The notes beneath the pieces are model-generated. The model saw only the letters and a program-made list of their open reading frames with translations. It ran no database searches and had not been told where the DNA came from. A stretch of 64,000 nucleotides of DNA from Trichosphaerium sp. ATCC 40318 (Eukaryota; Discosea; Flabellinia; Trichosidae), in NCBI GenBank assembly GCA_038496445.1, contig JALMLS010000232.1, positions 208,663-272,662 on the forward strand, given 5' to 3'. This document shows positions 1-12,708 of this stretch, one piece after another; position 1 is the first letter of the stretch, and every line of letters begins with the position of its first letter. The position numbers and the translations under genes are program-made.

Positions 1-80
1 AATCTTTTGACAAGCAATTCCTTGGCTTTTTAGTGAAAACCTGTCATACCCAGAATTGCTAACACAATTAGTTAGAGAAT

Positions 81-1747
81 CTATAGATATTTAAATATGT
101 ACGGATCTGTAGTCTCGGGTCCCATTAAGCCATCATCCTCATTAGGTACTCCAATAGCTATCCCAATGCCCCAACCTATAGCTCGTCGTGTGTTTATTGC
201 TGGATGACTTGACATTGTAAAGGCAGGCTATAGTGGAAAATCTTGGTTAATAAGAAATAAGTGAGAATACAAATGATTTGGCCACGTGTACCTTTGAACA
301 CAATTGTCCGGCACTTGATATTGTAGAGAATGTCCCACAGTTATGAAATAATAAGCCTAGTACTGTAGTTCCACAACATTGAGGTATTTCATTGTACCAC
401 GACACTTTAAACTGATCAGTGGGGTCTTCGCAACCATTTACGCCACGTTCTTTGTTCCATGTCACTTTACCTTAAACAAAGAGCTCAGAACAACTTCTTA
501 GTTGTGATTGCACCTCCAGTTGTATAGATAACAGCATTTTGAATTGTAAGGTGCAGTTTCTATAAATTATATTAACTACAAAGGCATATCAAAGGTGTTA
601 AGAGTAGTCCAAAAATTGTATGGTGCAACAAGTGCTGAAAGAAATCCACGAAATATTATCGTTTGAATCGTACCACGTCAAGTTCAAACCAAACATTGAG
701 AGCCATGATTGCTATTATCAAATCAACAAAGTAGAAACGTAGTAGAAAGTACCTTCTACAATAAAACCTGCAGCTTTTTCTATAGTTCCATGAGCACGGA
801 AGTACGCAACTGTTATTGCGACACTCTAAGTTCAACTAAGATACAACTGAATAGTATAAAGGCTTGCAAACGTACCAATGTAACCTCATGTATTTCCATT
901 GGACACGTGTCTGGAGGAGGCGAAAGTGGTGCCTTGGCTCCAGTAGCTGGTCCTCTTTTCGAGCTTTCAACAGGTACATTGGATTCTCTACAATGTAGAT
1001 GTAAGTAACAGTAGTTCAATATTGGTGGCAGTCACCTCAACAACAAGTGAGTACCATTTCCTATCATAGACTTGTGATGGGGATGCATGAAAGGAAGGTG
1101 TCTCATTTACAAAGTTAGAAAATGATGCTAATATTAAAAAGATCAAATACCTTTCAAGAGCATCCAAGAACAACCATTGACCTTCTTCAGATTGCCAGAA
1201 ACCAGAGAAAGTACCATCAGAATATTTTGTAAGTCTAAAGTGTCGATGGTTTTTTCCAGTAGCCTTGAACGTATTTGAAGGAGCATCAATGAACGTTACG
1301 TTGTTTTCACCATGGATTGTAATCTAAAAGACAACAATTAAATTGGATCACGTGATTGCCAGGTTGTATAGAAACGTAAAAAATAGGCTTTTGACACTTT
1401 CATAGACAATTTCTCCAAAAAAACCACTATACCTTCGTATTCTTTGAGTATGGAGAATGGTTAACACAGATGAACTCCAATGTCGTATTGTAATCGAAAT
1501 AAATTACAACTTGATGTTTTTCTGGTACAACTTGTTGAGGCTCATCCACGTGCGTCAAAGATACTTTCTTGCACATGAGTACAGTCAATAAAATGCGACA
1601 AGCCGTACTTTTCGCGAGAACTTCAAAGTCGTCCACGTTGTTCCAATACTCTTGATTGTATCCCCAAGAGAACACCGTAAAAATTAACACAACTAAAAAA
1701 GACGTTATAATTTGAAATTAGCGATTACGAATACTCCGTATTGGCAT
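81..1747 (-). CDS. Secreted protein of unknown function, multi-exon
   Basis: The first exon is 13 bases (1747-1735). A 42-base intron (1734-1693) joins it in frame to a hydrophobic leader, giving a start MPIRIVLIFTVFSWG that reads as a signal peptide. Downstream exons on the minus strand include a stretch with KNHRHFRLTKYSDGTFSGFW near 1.2 kb, a Pro-rich segment with SPPPDTCPMEIHE near 0.9 kb, a beta-rich stretch with NVWFELDV near 0.65 kb and a Cys-bearing exon (IPQCCGTTVLGLLFHNC) near 0.37 kb. The last exon ends PYIFKYL-stop at 81. Several donors are GTACG. I do not recognise the family. The cysteines and leader argue for an extracellular or lumenal protein. Several middle splice joins, around 0.5 and 1.0 kb, are not settled. 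Confidence 0.55.
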
Positions 1748-2064
1748 CGTACACGTTATATAAGTATTCCACATGTTGGTTTTGACGGTTTACAATTTTA
1801 AAGCGAATTATATTCAGTCAACTAGTTTTCGTCATTTATTTTTGAAAATGTGCTCTGCTGAGTACTACAACACAAACAAAGCTCCAGAGCAACAAAATAC
1901 TAGTGGACTAACTGACTGAAACAATAAGCCACGTTCGAGCAAACGTTGCCTCGTTTATATTCTATGCCAGTGCTAGAAATCTCACAGATGATGTTCGCAC
2001 CTCAATTAACAGATGGCAAAGGGTTTCTTTACATATCTCAAATTCTTTATTTTTTCTTTCTTTT
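1748..2064. other. Intergenic gap between two minus-strand genes
   Basis: This 317-base stretch separates the start of the secreted protein from the stop of the permease. It should hold the promoter of the former. A plus-strand ATG near 1849 opens only about 23 codons and I see no support for it as a gene. Confidence 0.4.
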
Positions 2065-5000
2065 TTATACAATGCGAAATATGCTTACTACCCTTTGTTG
2101 TAATAATCTGAATATTGGCGCAAATGACGCCATTATAGAGAATAAAATAGAGCATAAAACAACAGCTATAAGAATAGTCCATGGAAATGTAAATGGAACG
2201 GGCAATCCTGTGAAAAGAGCACGCTGTATTGTCATAGTGTATCCAGTGATAAACCTAAAAAAACAGAATAAATAAAGAAATCCACTAACCGCTTGGAATT
2301 GATACATCCTCAAAATATCGCTTATTCACACACAGCGTTCCATATATACTGATGTGGGACTAGTGGTATTTTGTGGAGCAAGGAAAGGTACAAAGTGTAA
2401 AAAAACTAAAGTTCATAAAATGATAGCACATACCCTATGACAATACCAAGAAGTGACGCTGATAGTACAAGGACAAAAGCCTCGTAAATATAAATACGAT
2501 ACATTGGAAACTTCCTTACACCAATAGCACGAAGTATAGCAATTTCTAAATAGAATCTCGTCAAAAAAAAATCAACAAAACGAACAATCAGAAGTTTCTT
2601 CTTTTTTTCCTCTGCAAACCCAACAAAAAAAAATCAAAACTATTACCTTTTGTTTGTTCACGTATGTTTGTAAACATACTAGACATTAGACTGAAAAATG
2701 ATATGAGCATTGCTACTACAGTAGTGAAATTGAAAAAATAAGCCATGGCAATATTTGCCGTTTCAAAAGGCTTCATCTTATCTCTAAGTGGTGAATTAGC
2801 GTGCTTGTCTTTAAACCTAATACAATCTAAATATCACATACCTTATATCCCACACTTTATGATTATAATAAGGACCGATGATATTTAATAATTTAGCCTT
2901 GATACGATCCATGTCACTATCAGATGCTGTATTCTTTATATTAAGAATAAATCGAGACATAGGTAGCTCATCAATAGAATTAACACCTTCAGTATATCTC
3001 AAGAATGTACTTAATGATACAATAGCATCTTGAGTACGCAACCTGTTAAAGAAATTGTGAATAACAGCATAATTAAAACCTCACATACCCTAAGTCAGGG
3101 TACTTTGAGAACTTAACAGCAGGCGCTGAGTCAAGTAACGCAAGAATTTTAGTAGGCCTTAGTTGGCCATAAGTACTCTTACCTCTGTTTTTCTAAAGTA
3201 ACGTAAATAAATGAGAATACATTCGGTTTGAATAGCGCACCAGGTTTTGAAGGACAAGTGTATCATTAGCTGCAGCGCCAACCCTTTTTTTAAAGGCTGT
3301 GCCTAGCATGACACTACCACTTCCTTGCCTTGTGTACAAGGCTTCAGCTAAGTGTCTATCGCTGTAAAAACTATCACTGACTTGCAAGAACCCAGTAGTA
3401 GACTCAAAAAGCTTCGGAGATACACCGCGAACATGGACAGCTAACAATGTTAAAAAAAACAATGCAAGAAACAATTAATCAACAGGATAACACGATACCT
3501 TTTTCATGCCATCTTCCAAAGTTTAACGTCTTGGAGCAACATGCTCCATTTTTCTTGACCCATTCATCCCATGTCGCTGTAACCTAAACACGAAGGGTGA
3601 ATACAAGCTAAATACTTCAAACAAGATAGACAAACACTTAAAAAACTTACCCAAGCATAACCAATTACATCCTTGTCTTCTAATGCCTCGAGTTGTTGTA
3701 TTGGTTCAATAGAGTGATATTTTGGCGTATGTACATACATAGGTCCACCAGCAGCTTGTTCTTGTTGGAACTGAAATGTCATGACTTGTACTTGATATGA
3801 CACAGATATAAAAATAATAAATCCAAGAGCTAAAGCATACATAGTTGCTGTTTTCCTATTACGCTTTCTATGTGCTACTAAATTCTTTGTAACAACGTTT
3901 CTAACTGCTCTAAAGGTATAATCATGAGACATTAATCTGATAAATCTTGTAATGATCAAAATACATACCTGTTATCCCACCAAAAGAAAACAAACATAAC
4001 AATGCGTTCAAACAAGTGTTGGATGTTAAGCGCCAATATGGTAAGTCCGAGAAGTAACCCTACCATTAACCCAATAAAAATATCGAGCAAAAGGCCAAGG
4101 TTTGTCGTTAATAGAGCCAAAGGAAACAAGTAGTAGATCTAGCGTTAAAAGGTTTAGAAAAAAATTCAAACCTCACACGAATTAAAAACATACCGCCATT
4201 CCGAAACTGGCAAGTGATCCACCGAAGGCAACTAATAACCATGGCACAGTCATAGATGCTTCAGATCGTTCTACTTTAACCTCAACGGCCTTTGTCTTTG
4301 ACCGTCTGCTATCCAGAGACTCCTATACCAACATTAAACAGAATCAAAACTAAGGAAACATACCTGTAAGTTATTACCAAGAGCTTTTTTAATAGGTAGT
4401 ATTGCTGACATAATTGGAATTGCAAACCCAAGTACAGTAGCTATAATAATAGCATTCAAACTGAGAGTCCTATTCAAAAATAAACAAACTTCTGGCATAA
4501 CAATAAAAAAAGAGAAGGAACGTACGATGAAAGCTGAACATGCATCGCGTCAGATATTAATTTTAAGATGAGCATACTCATCCCTTGAGCTAAACCAATA
4601 CCGAATATCCACGAAGGTAAGGCATAAGCCAATGCTTCTACAAGAAGAAGCGCTATGACTGTCACACGACGTGTACCAACCATTCTAAGTACACCAAGCT
4701 CAAATGTTCTTGTTTCAACATTTATCATGAGAAGGGAATAGATTAATAGCACAGACAATGCAAGTAAAATAAAAATGATCAAATTAAGCACAAGACCAAG
4801 AAACAAAGAGAAAAACCGTGTAGTGAACAATCCCTTCAATACAGGAAGTTCAGTTTTTACCTTTTTTAGAAGTTAGCTAAAAAAATTTCAATGAAAAATA
4901 AAAGCCTTTTAAATTACGTACTTGTTCGAAACCAACCTTGAATAAAAGTTCGTTTGAGAACTCAATAACGTTGTTTTGAATAGTATTATAGTCTGAGCTC

Positions 5001-6277
5001 ATATAAGCGCTAAGTCTATCAGCCATGTTCACATAAACTTCAGCAGCGTATTGAGATAATTTCAGGGCACTCAGAGCTTCTTTAGCAGGATCTGGTAATA
5101 ATGGATGCATATGAGGTCTCAGTAAAGGTAACAAGTCGTCAATCTCCATGAATGCAGCTGTTACAAAAGTCAAACACTCGGACTTTTTTGTAGAATAATT
5201 TTCCCGTTTTTAGACGAGTGACCAACGTACCATTCGTTTCACTTGATGGTAATTTACCACGTGCGTTGAAAATATCGCCAACACGAAGTGGTAGGTAAAC
5301 ATCACTACCAATGAAGAAAATATCGGTTAGGCTTGGTTTATAATTATCTCTTCTTGTGGCTGTCTTGTAGTACGTGTTTCTTGGCAGTACTGATAGAAGA
5401 GATATCTGTACTATAACCATATCTCCTACTTCAGCGCCTAGACTAGCAGCTAGAGAATCTTGAAGATAAACTACAACAATCAACATTGCTAAGCTATCTC
5501 TTTTTTTAACAATAAAATAAAGAACCCACCTTCTCCTTTTGGGACAGCTTTGTGCTTATAATCAGCACCTAGTTTCATTTTCTTCTCTCTGTTGCTATTC
5601 AATAGAAACAACTGACCTTGGTGAGGGAATGTATTGAAGTAGTCCCCAAAACAACCACCACGTGTCATCGAACAACTTGCTTTTTTCAACCCAAAATATT
5701 TCCAAGTAGTGTCGTTAATACTCAACCCCGAAGCATCTATTTAAGAAAAATAAGGCATAGAAAGAGATCTAAGCGGTCTCGAGGTATTTATACTACACTC
5801 TAAGATGTGTGAACACTTACTACAATCTTTCCATCTAAAAATTGGCACAGATACGTCAAATCTGGGTGAGGAAAGGGTATATGCTTTTTCTGACTCCAAC
5901 GTGCGTTCTACCTAAGCGATAGTTGGCGTTGCTTGCGTTTTTGCTTTGTGTTAGGAATTGTCCGGCGTTAAACGCCAAGCGTAGTTGCACGTACCAGCGT
6001 GTAATTTAACCGCCCTCCGCTTATTGGCTTCAGCAAAACGTCACCTTCTCTACAACGCGCAATTCGTGTCAGTGCATTTAATACGCGAACGGAATACGTA
6101 CGAAGCTTGCAGTTCTGCTAAACGCAAAAAAATAAGAGGCGCTTTGCCCAAAACTGTTATAAGTAGTGCTACTACAAATACAACTAGCAGGCATGCTGAA
6201 AAACCAATACAGTAGTTGAGCTTTCGCTTGCGAATTTGTGAAAGCGTCTGTTTGAGTAAAAATACAATGAGGTTCAT
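2065..6277 (-). CDS. FtsX-like (MacB-type) permease with two FtsX modules
   Basis: A large multi-exon membrane protein, very likely of the ABC3/FtsX permease family. The N-terminus (MNLIVFLLKQTLSQIRKRK) leads into a first TM helix, followed by a long extracytoplasmic region. Near 4.5-4.8 kb lies a classic FtsX module with LLIYSLLMINVETRTFELG followed by VLRMVGTRR, then further TM helices. After a hydrophilic loop and an inter-module TM pair, a second module starts at RNVVTKNLVAHRKRNRKTAT (3.9 kb). It has a second extracytoplasmic domain and ends with EIAILRAIGVRKFPMYRIY (2.5 kb) and a last TM segment, stopping after FRIV. Known family members move or sense lipids or lipoproteins and work with an ABC ATPase in bacteria. 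No ATPase gene lies nearby, so the partner and substrate are unknown. The ATG at 6277 is the first in frame. Confidence 0.8.
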
Positions 6278-6387
6278 TGTGTTTCCATGGGCCTGTCGTT
6301 ATAGATTGGTAAATGAAAATAAACGCCGTTGAAGATCAAAAAGTCTTTGACTTTCTCTTATTGATATCCTCTGTTGCCTGATTACTG
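6278..6387. promoter_or_regulatory. Short divergent intergenic region
   Basis: Only 110 bases separate the permease start (minus) from the TPR-ankyrin gene start (plus), so this is probably a shared promoter. I see no clear TATA box or repeat in it. Confidence 0.35.
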
Positions 6388-9300
6388 ATGGAGCGCTCTG
6401 CGGATACCAATGCTGCTAATATGCCTTCTGGCAATAGCGTCACAATGTTAAATCCCACAGCACCAATTGACTGTGATCAATTTTACATAGACAAACACGC
6501 AGAGTTCTATGACCCGCTCGAAGAAGATTTACGTGCGTAGAAGTGTTTTATTATGCGATAGTTTAACAATATCACATGTAGGCGCTCCAATACTTAACCA
6601 AGGCGATCCCCGAGCGAGTGAAGGTACGCTACACTATTTCAGAGTAATTATCAATTTTTTGACGCACCAATGTCTTCAACAAGCTCATAAACAACACTAG
6701 TGATGTGGTTGCGAGCGGAAAGAGACGAATGTTTAGACAAGCTTGTTGAAGGAGCCGAAAACGCTTTAAGCATGTACGCAATACGTAACCCTGTGCGTTT
6801 AATGTAGACAGGCGACTGACATGTAACTTTACAATATCGAGAACTGCCATTCCACTTTTCTATCAATATAAACCCCTTAAGTAACATATTATAGAGCTCT
6901 TAGCGCTTACAGCTTACCTACAAAAGAGGAAAGAATTGAGATGGCTGAAAAAGCGATAAAAATCTGCGAAGCTTGTCCTGACGCGTATAACATCCTAGCT
7001 GAAAATAAATCACGTACTTATGAGGTAAGTATATTTGTTTAAACTGACAATGAGGTTTCAAGCGTGTGCAGCCGCCATTTTCATGTTTTTTATTTGAATT
7101 TAATTTGTCTGTTAGGAAGCCTTGACGTTCTACAAGAATGGCGTATCACAAGGGAGAAAAATGTATAGTGATAGCTCTTATATTAAAAGAGTGTGTGCTA
7201 GTGGTGAAGTATGGCAAATAACACCGTTTAGAGGATGGTTTAGGGTGCGTAATTTTAGGGGTATTTTTTCTTGTATGTAATGTTTTTTTCCTCTTCTGTA
7301 GTGTCTCCATGGCGTTGCAAATACTATGCGTAAGATGAAAAGATACGAGGACGCTCTAAAGCAGTACCAGTATCTATGTTTACTAGACAAGAAAGTGTAA
7401 GAACGAACGAAGAAGTTGAAAATAGAAATTTCTATTATTTTTTTAGTTTTTCTAACAGTTCTAATAATTAACGCCTTAGAGTAACGTTCTCGACATACTG
7501 CAACTTCAGATATAATATGGTAGATATTTTTCTGGCATTAGGCCAGATTAAAGCTCTAAGTACCTTCTTGCGTGTTCACAAAGACTTCTTTGTGTAAGTG
7601 CTCTCAACTGTCATCAAATATCCCTTTTTGCACCTTTCTTAAGCCTGATACCTTTTAGTCTTCAATCTACATCTACACTGGGTGCATACACGCGTGCATT
7701 GCTTCATTATAAAAAACATGGAGCAACAACAAATTATCCGATGGTGTTGGGTCTCTGCTTTGATTGTAATGCATTTATTGTACCTTTCTTAGTTGGAAGG
7801 AAACCTGTACCTAGCAATCCTCTCCCTATACAGATTGGTGGCACTGGAAGGCACGTACAACGCCTAACTCATGTTTTTCTTCAATTTTTTTCAATGTTTG
7901 TTGCTGATTCTTTTCTCTCTTTAACAGTATTTCCAATGGTTTGTGCTACATTAGAACACATTTAAAGCACTGGCAAAATGCTAAAGGAGCACAAGAATGG
8001 CTAAAGAATGCATTCACAGCGTGCTATCTCACAACAAATGGTTAGTTTGTTCAAAGATTTGATGATTTCAGGGTTACTTACTTGTTTGTTTTTTAGCTCA
8101 TGATGCTGCACGTTTGGGAAAAGTCAAGGACCTAAAAAACTATATTTTATACGCGAAGCAATGTGGCATACCGTTGGAGAGATTACACGATTCAGCTACT
8201 GGCAACCTACTCACCGCAGCAGCTTTTCAAGGTACTTTTTTGAAATGTTTTTTTTTTATTTCTCGTTTACATGGCTGTTGTGCGTTAACAATTTTTAAAC
8301 TCTAGGTCACAAAGAATGTGTAGAATATTTAATTAACCTGGGTATGACATGCCAAGGTCATGATGCATCAGCAAATGATGGAATATCCGCTGTATGTTTT
8401 TTCGATTGCATGGGTATTTTGTATCTTACTTAAATTCCTAGTTACACATGGCTGCATATAATGGTCACTTGGATATACTAGTACTTTTAGTAGATAGAGC
8501 AGGAGGTAGTCTTGATATTAAAGATAATACAGCACGGTAAGAACCAGCTTAAATCAGAGAGTTCTGTTTTGAATGAACCTAGTTTTAATACTCAAATCAA
8601 TTTGAATTTTCGAACATTTGCTTATCTTTTTTAACAAACGTTATAGATTACCCATACACTTGGCTGCTAATCAAGGAGAACACATGATTGTAAAATGGAT
8701 ATTAGATAGGTACCAAAACCACAAGAACTTTTTTGTTATATGCCCTGTCTGACGCTAGCTCCAACTAGGCAGCCTCAAATGCTTGATATTAAAGATGCCA
8801 AAGATGCTACACCTCTTTGGGCAGCTACAGAATCTAGTGTTCACCTTGCTTTAAAGGTATATACGATGAAAGGAAACATAGAAGCCAACCATTAATTTTT
8901 TGCTTTTAGGGTCTTAAAAAATCAGAACGAGAGTTATCAAATCATCCAATACCTCATAGTGATAGCTGTTCTATCGTTGAGGTAAATGAACCTAATTTAG
9001 TTTTTTTGTGTTCGCGTTCGTTAACATTTCTTCTTTTAGACAATAAAGCTGTTGATTGAACGTGGTGCTGATACAACATCTTCAAAGGGTGATGGCACAA
9101 ATATATTACATATGGCTATGGCTTCTTCTTGCCATGAGGTTGTACCTTTTCTACTTCAACAGTACGTTTACATTATTACCCTTTCTTGGAACAAGTCTCG
9201 CCTTTAAAAAAGTTTTTTTCGGATCCCCAGTTCCTCGTGTCGCCCATTAATATTTATTGTACAGACCAAAGATAGTACCATTAATCAATAAACAAACAGA

Positions 9301-10625
9301 CAATGGTTATTCTCCTTTAATGACATTATATCTACAAGAGTTCAAATACGTACCTCGAAAAGTTATGACGAACTTAACAAGGCTATTTTTAAAATATGGT
9401 GCAGATCCCTTGAATGGCGGAGAAAGTACGTTGTTGCAATTATTTCCAACACCTTTTTCACGTGTTTTGCGAGGCAAAAAAAAAATATCAGGTGACTTAT
9501 CACAGCTCTAACATCACGCCTAGAAGGTAAAAAAGTGAAGGATCTTTCTCCAATGGCAATTGCTCAAAAGAGGAAACTAAAAAATTGTATCACACTACTA
9601 AAGGAAGGTGGTGAAGTACATTCCCAAAAAGTACATTCATGAACAAACAGTATGCTTGATTTTTGCTTACCTTTTGTAATGTAGGATTTTCAAACAGCAA
9701 AAGAGATGCGGATAAAAGGAAACACACATTATAGTCAGGCACAGTATGGACAAGCTATTGGTTACTATAAAAAAGTACGAGTCTATAAAATAAGAGCGCA
9801 CGAGTTGCTTTGAGAATTGTATTCACTTTTTTTTTGTGTTCACATTTCACGACTTGTCGTTCACTTCTACTTTGTCATGTCTCTTATTTTTTTTGTATAG
9901 GCTATAGAGCTGTTGAATATATTTATACAGAGTCGTGGACATAATACTGATAAGAAGAGAGAAGCACATACGTTGATGTTACCTTGTTTCACAAACAAAG
10001 CATTGTCACATTTGAAAATGAGAAATTGGACAAGCGCAATAGCAGATTGTACTAAGGTAAGCTAATCTTAAGCTTTATGTATAACTAACCTCAGTATAAA
10101 ATGTATATAACTAACTATGTAGGCTATTGAAATAGACAAAGGAAATGTCAAAGCACTTTATAGACGAAGTGAAGGATATTATCAAATACGAGGTATTTGA
10201 TTACTTATTTCGTATCTTCTTTCAAACAAAACATGTGTTGGTGTTTAGCTGTATACTCATATCGTTAACATGATCTGTTAGATTATAGGAGAGCATTATT
10301 AGATATAGAGAGCGCAATGGTACGTACATACAAGCTTTTTGAAACCACCAAAAAGTGCATCAAAAGAGTTTTTTTTTTTGTTCGCTTTCAGTCACTTGTG
10401 AGTTGCAAGGAAAGAATCATGTGAAATTTTTTTGTATTTACATTGAGGTCATTAATCTTATTGTTAGGACTTTGTACCTGAGAATATAGCCCTAAGCGAT
10501 CAAGAAAAAAAGTACTGAAAACGTTTTAAAAGTCTAAACTGTTTTAACATTCGGTTTCTTTTAGGATACAAAATGCACAAATTGAATATCAAAAGAGGTT
10601 TGGACATATATCAGATATTGATTGA
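6388..10625 (+). CDS. TPR-ankyrin-TPR protein
   Basis: A roughly 17-exon gene. The N-terminal third reads like the ST7-like TPR family: KEERIEMAEKAIKICEACPD at 6.93 kb, then MRKMKRYEDALKQYQYLCLL at 7.33 kb and a later helical segment. The middle third is ankyrin repeats, for example LLTAAAFQGHKECVEYLINL and LHMAAYNGHLDILVLLVDRA (8.2-8.5 kb), LPIHLAANQGEHMIVKWILD (8.65 kb) and ILHMAMASSCHEVVPFLLQ (9.1 kb). The C-terminus is a second, co-chaperone-like TPR block: KGNTHYSQAQYGQAIGYYKK, then ALSHLKMRNWTSAIADCTKA and ALYRRSEGYYQIRDYRRALL. A donor at 10512 (GTACTG) spliced to 10565 removes an apparent stop and extends the end to QKRFGHISDID-stop. The protein is likely a soluble scaffold binding partners through both repeat types. 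The first two exons (6.39-6.9 kb) are uncertain. Confidence 0.72.
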
Positions 10626-11100
10626 ACATAAGGGGTACCCAATAATTAAAATTTTTGAGTTGCCAACTAGAGACACAACTAAAAAATCTCAAAAAACAAG
10701 TCTTGTGGGTTTTTTACATTCTACCAACTTTTGTTTCAAATATGTTCTTATATGTACGCTTATACCATTTTACAGGATATTTTACATACCTACTATGACA
10801 ATAAACATAACACCATCTTTGATAAAGTCGTTTTAATTCTACTTCCATGTTTTTCTTTATGGTTTGTTTTATTTTACTTTATTGACTAATTTACATCTCA
10901 ACTGGTTGATTATCTTATGACAACAGTATGATAAATAACAAGCACAACTTTGCTCGGTATTACGACGGCCAATTTGACTGGCAAAGACAACAGTCGAGCT
11001 AATCATCCTCTGGCTTATTTTTTTTTTTGAAATACGAGTTTACCTTTTTAAGGCCAACAGCCACAACCTTGAGCATCTTTTTGTTTGATTTTCAGTTTAA
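10626..11100. other. Convergent 3' intergenic region
   Basis: This 475-base AT-rich stretch lies between two genes that end towards each other. It contains only the 3' flanks. I see no further gene or repeat. Confidence 0.4.
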
Positions 11101-11511
11101 CTACTTTGCTACTTCAAGTAGGAGAAGTAATACAGTAACTCCAACATGAAGAGCAATCTTTGCTGCATCCTCCACGTTCGCTTTTCTTACTTTCTCTTTT
11201 GCTTTTTTTCTTTTTAGTTCATAGTCTCTCTGTTTTTTAACATTGTGATTATACTTTGCTTGTCCGTATATCTTTGTCAAAAGGAACTTCTCTCTGTACC
11301 AAGTACACCATACATCTTTGTCGGTAACCAAATATGACCATGATTTACAAACAAGACGGGAAGTAAGACCTGTTTCAGCTTGCATTTTCGAGAATATAAG
11401 CAACATAAGTTCAGGAGGTAAATCAGCCACAGGCGACTTCATTGTCGCTGAGAATGATGTCCCCATATCATAAAACTGGTCTATAATAGATAATTTTGGT
11501 TTCGTTGCCAT
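11101..11511 (-). CDS. F-box protein with C-terminal membrane anchor
   Basis: A single-exon protein of 136 residues from the ATG at 11511. The open frame runs further upstream, but only to a TTG, so this ATG is preferred. An F-box lies near residues 30-70: PVADLPPELMLLIFSKMQ followed by LTSRLVCKSWSYLVTDKDVW. That is the Skp1-binding motif of SCF ubiquitin ligases. A very basic coiled segment (KKQRDYELKRKKAKEKVRK) follows, and the last ~17 residues (IALHVGVTVLLLLLEVAK) look like a tail anchor. The combination suggests an SCF adaptor held at an organelle surface. No substrate-binding repeat is present, so the target is unknown. It lies 328 bases from the next minus-strand gene. Confidence 0.65.
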   Translation of the reverse strand: MATKPKLSIIDQFYDMGTSFSATMKSPVADLPPELMLLIFSKMQAETGLTSRLVCKSWSYLVTDKDVWCTWYREKFLLTKIYGQAKYNHNVKKQRDYELKRKKAKEKVRKANVEDAAKIALHVGVTVLLLLLEVAK

Positions 11512-11839
11512 TTGTTTTAGTTCCGAGGCTGTTTGAGTAAGTTTGACTTTTCTGACATTTTTGGGAAGCAATTAACAGAAATCCCATTTTTTTACTTTGT
11601 AGTCTTCGTAAACATTTGCTGGGCCCCTAGCACGTCCTGATTACTTACTAGCAATATGAAAAGGACCCTGGTTTTATACACATATCATCTACGCATAGCT
11701 AAAGGTTAAAAGAGTGGCACCAAACTGAAAACAAAGTTCATTCAATGAAAAAACAAAAAGTGAAACGCGAAAATCGTTTTGACTTATTTTTAGGGTTTAT
11801 TTACACCGCACGGTATTGTTTGTGCTTTAAAAAATAGTT
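11512..11839. other. Intergenic region between two minus-strand genes
   Basis: This 328-base gap should hold the promoter of the F-box gene and the 3' end of the upstream membrane-protein gene. It is AT-rich. I see no other gene in it. Confidence 0.35.
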
Positions 11840-12418
11840 TTACGCATAGTGCGTGCCATTTATGCATGGAATAGCATCAGATATTGGTTTTGTAAAGAAA
11901 TTGCAATAAATGTACGTCGTGCTTCCTTCATCATCAAAAGCGTTTAGAGTCTCAGCAATGACTAGTCCCATAAAGCTAGTATACATTACACCACTTGAGC
12001 CGTCAAGGAACTCTTTTAGGACGTATGAAATAAAATGTCTGTCCCTGCTCTCTCTGTCCGGTATTTTCGATTTTTGATAACGTAGAACGAACCCATAGAT
12101 AGAAGCAAATACAGCCATGAGTGTTGTCTCCAAATACTCGAAAACAGCCATTCGCGTAAACATGTAACCGAGGATGCTTGCTGCTACTATTGTATTGAGC
12201 GCAACATGAAAGTGAGGGTTAATACACAGAATGCTGGCAAGTAGAAGATCTATAAAGATGACTATGGAGTGAATCAAATACGTCGTGCTTATACACCCAA
12301 ATGTAAGTCTCACTACCAAGTGGAGTACGTTTAAAGAGCATAATCCAAGAAATACGCTTTTTGTTTGGAAATCAGGGCAACGCTTTGCATACCACGTCTT
12401 TACAGTGTCTTTTACCAT
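11840..12418 (-). CDS. Multi-pass membrane protein of unknown function
   Basis: An intron-free 192-residue frame starting at an ATG. Four or five hydrophobic stretches are visible: SVFLGLCSLNVLHLVVRLTF, then THSIVIFIDLLLASILC-like, VALNTIVAASILGYMFTRMA and LMAVFASIYGFVLRYQ. A polar loop with KSKIPDRESRDRH and a late hydrophobic segment (MYTSFMGLVIAETLNA) follow. I recognise no family. The absence of an intron is unusual for this window. The neighbours are an F-box/TM gene and a sortilin in the same direction, but shared function cannot be claimed. Confidence 0.55.
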   Translation of the reverse strand: MVKDTVKTWYAKRCPDFQTKSVFLGLCSLNVLHLVVRLTFGCISTTYLIHSIVIFIDLLLASILCINPHFHVALNTIVAASILGYMFTRMAVFEYLETTLMAVFASIYGFVLRYQKSKIPDRESRDRHFISYVLKEFLDGSSGVMYTSFMGLVIAETLNAFDDEGSTTYIYCNFFTKPISDAIPCINGTHYA

Positions 12419-12708
12419 TTTATGTTATTCTCGTGCATTTGTCGGCTTTATGTAACGACTTATTCTGAAATTCACAAAAAAGCATGAAAAAAAATACCAA
12501 AAATAAAATTGTTTTAAAATGAGATTCTCCGTGTACGACCCATAGTAGGGAGAAAAAACAGTTTGTTTACCTCTACAAAAGCGTACATAATACAAACATA
12601 GCTATACACAACACAACCCGCATTCTGGATATCTTTGTGGTTTTATTTTTCAACTTTTTTTTTTTCTTTCTTTTATGAATTACTAACACTTTTTCTTTTA
12701 GCTTGTTT

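Noticed and set aside
10573-10836. Separate plus-strand gene starting MHKLNIKRG after the TPR-ankyrin stop
   Set aside because: A GTACTG...TTTTAG intron joins the previous gene to this stretch in another frame and gives a natural end at 10625.
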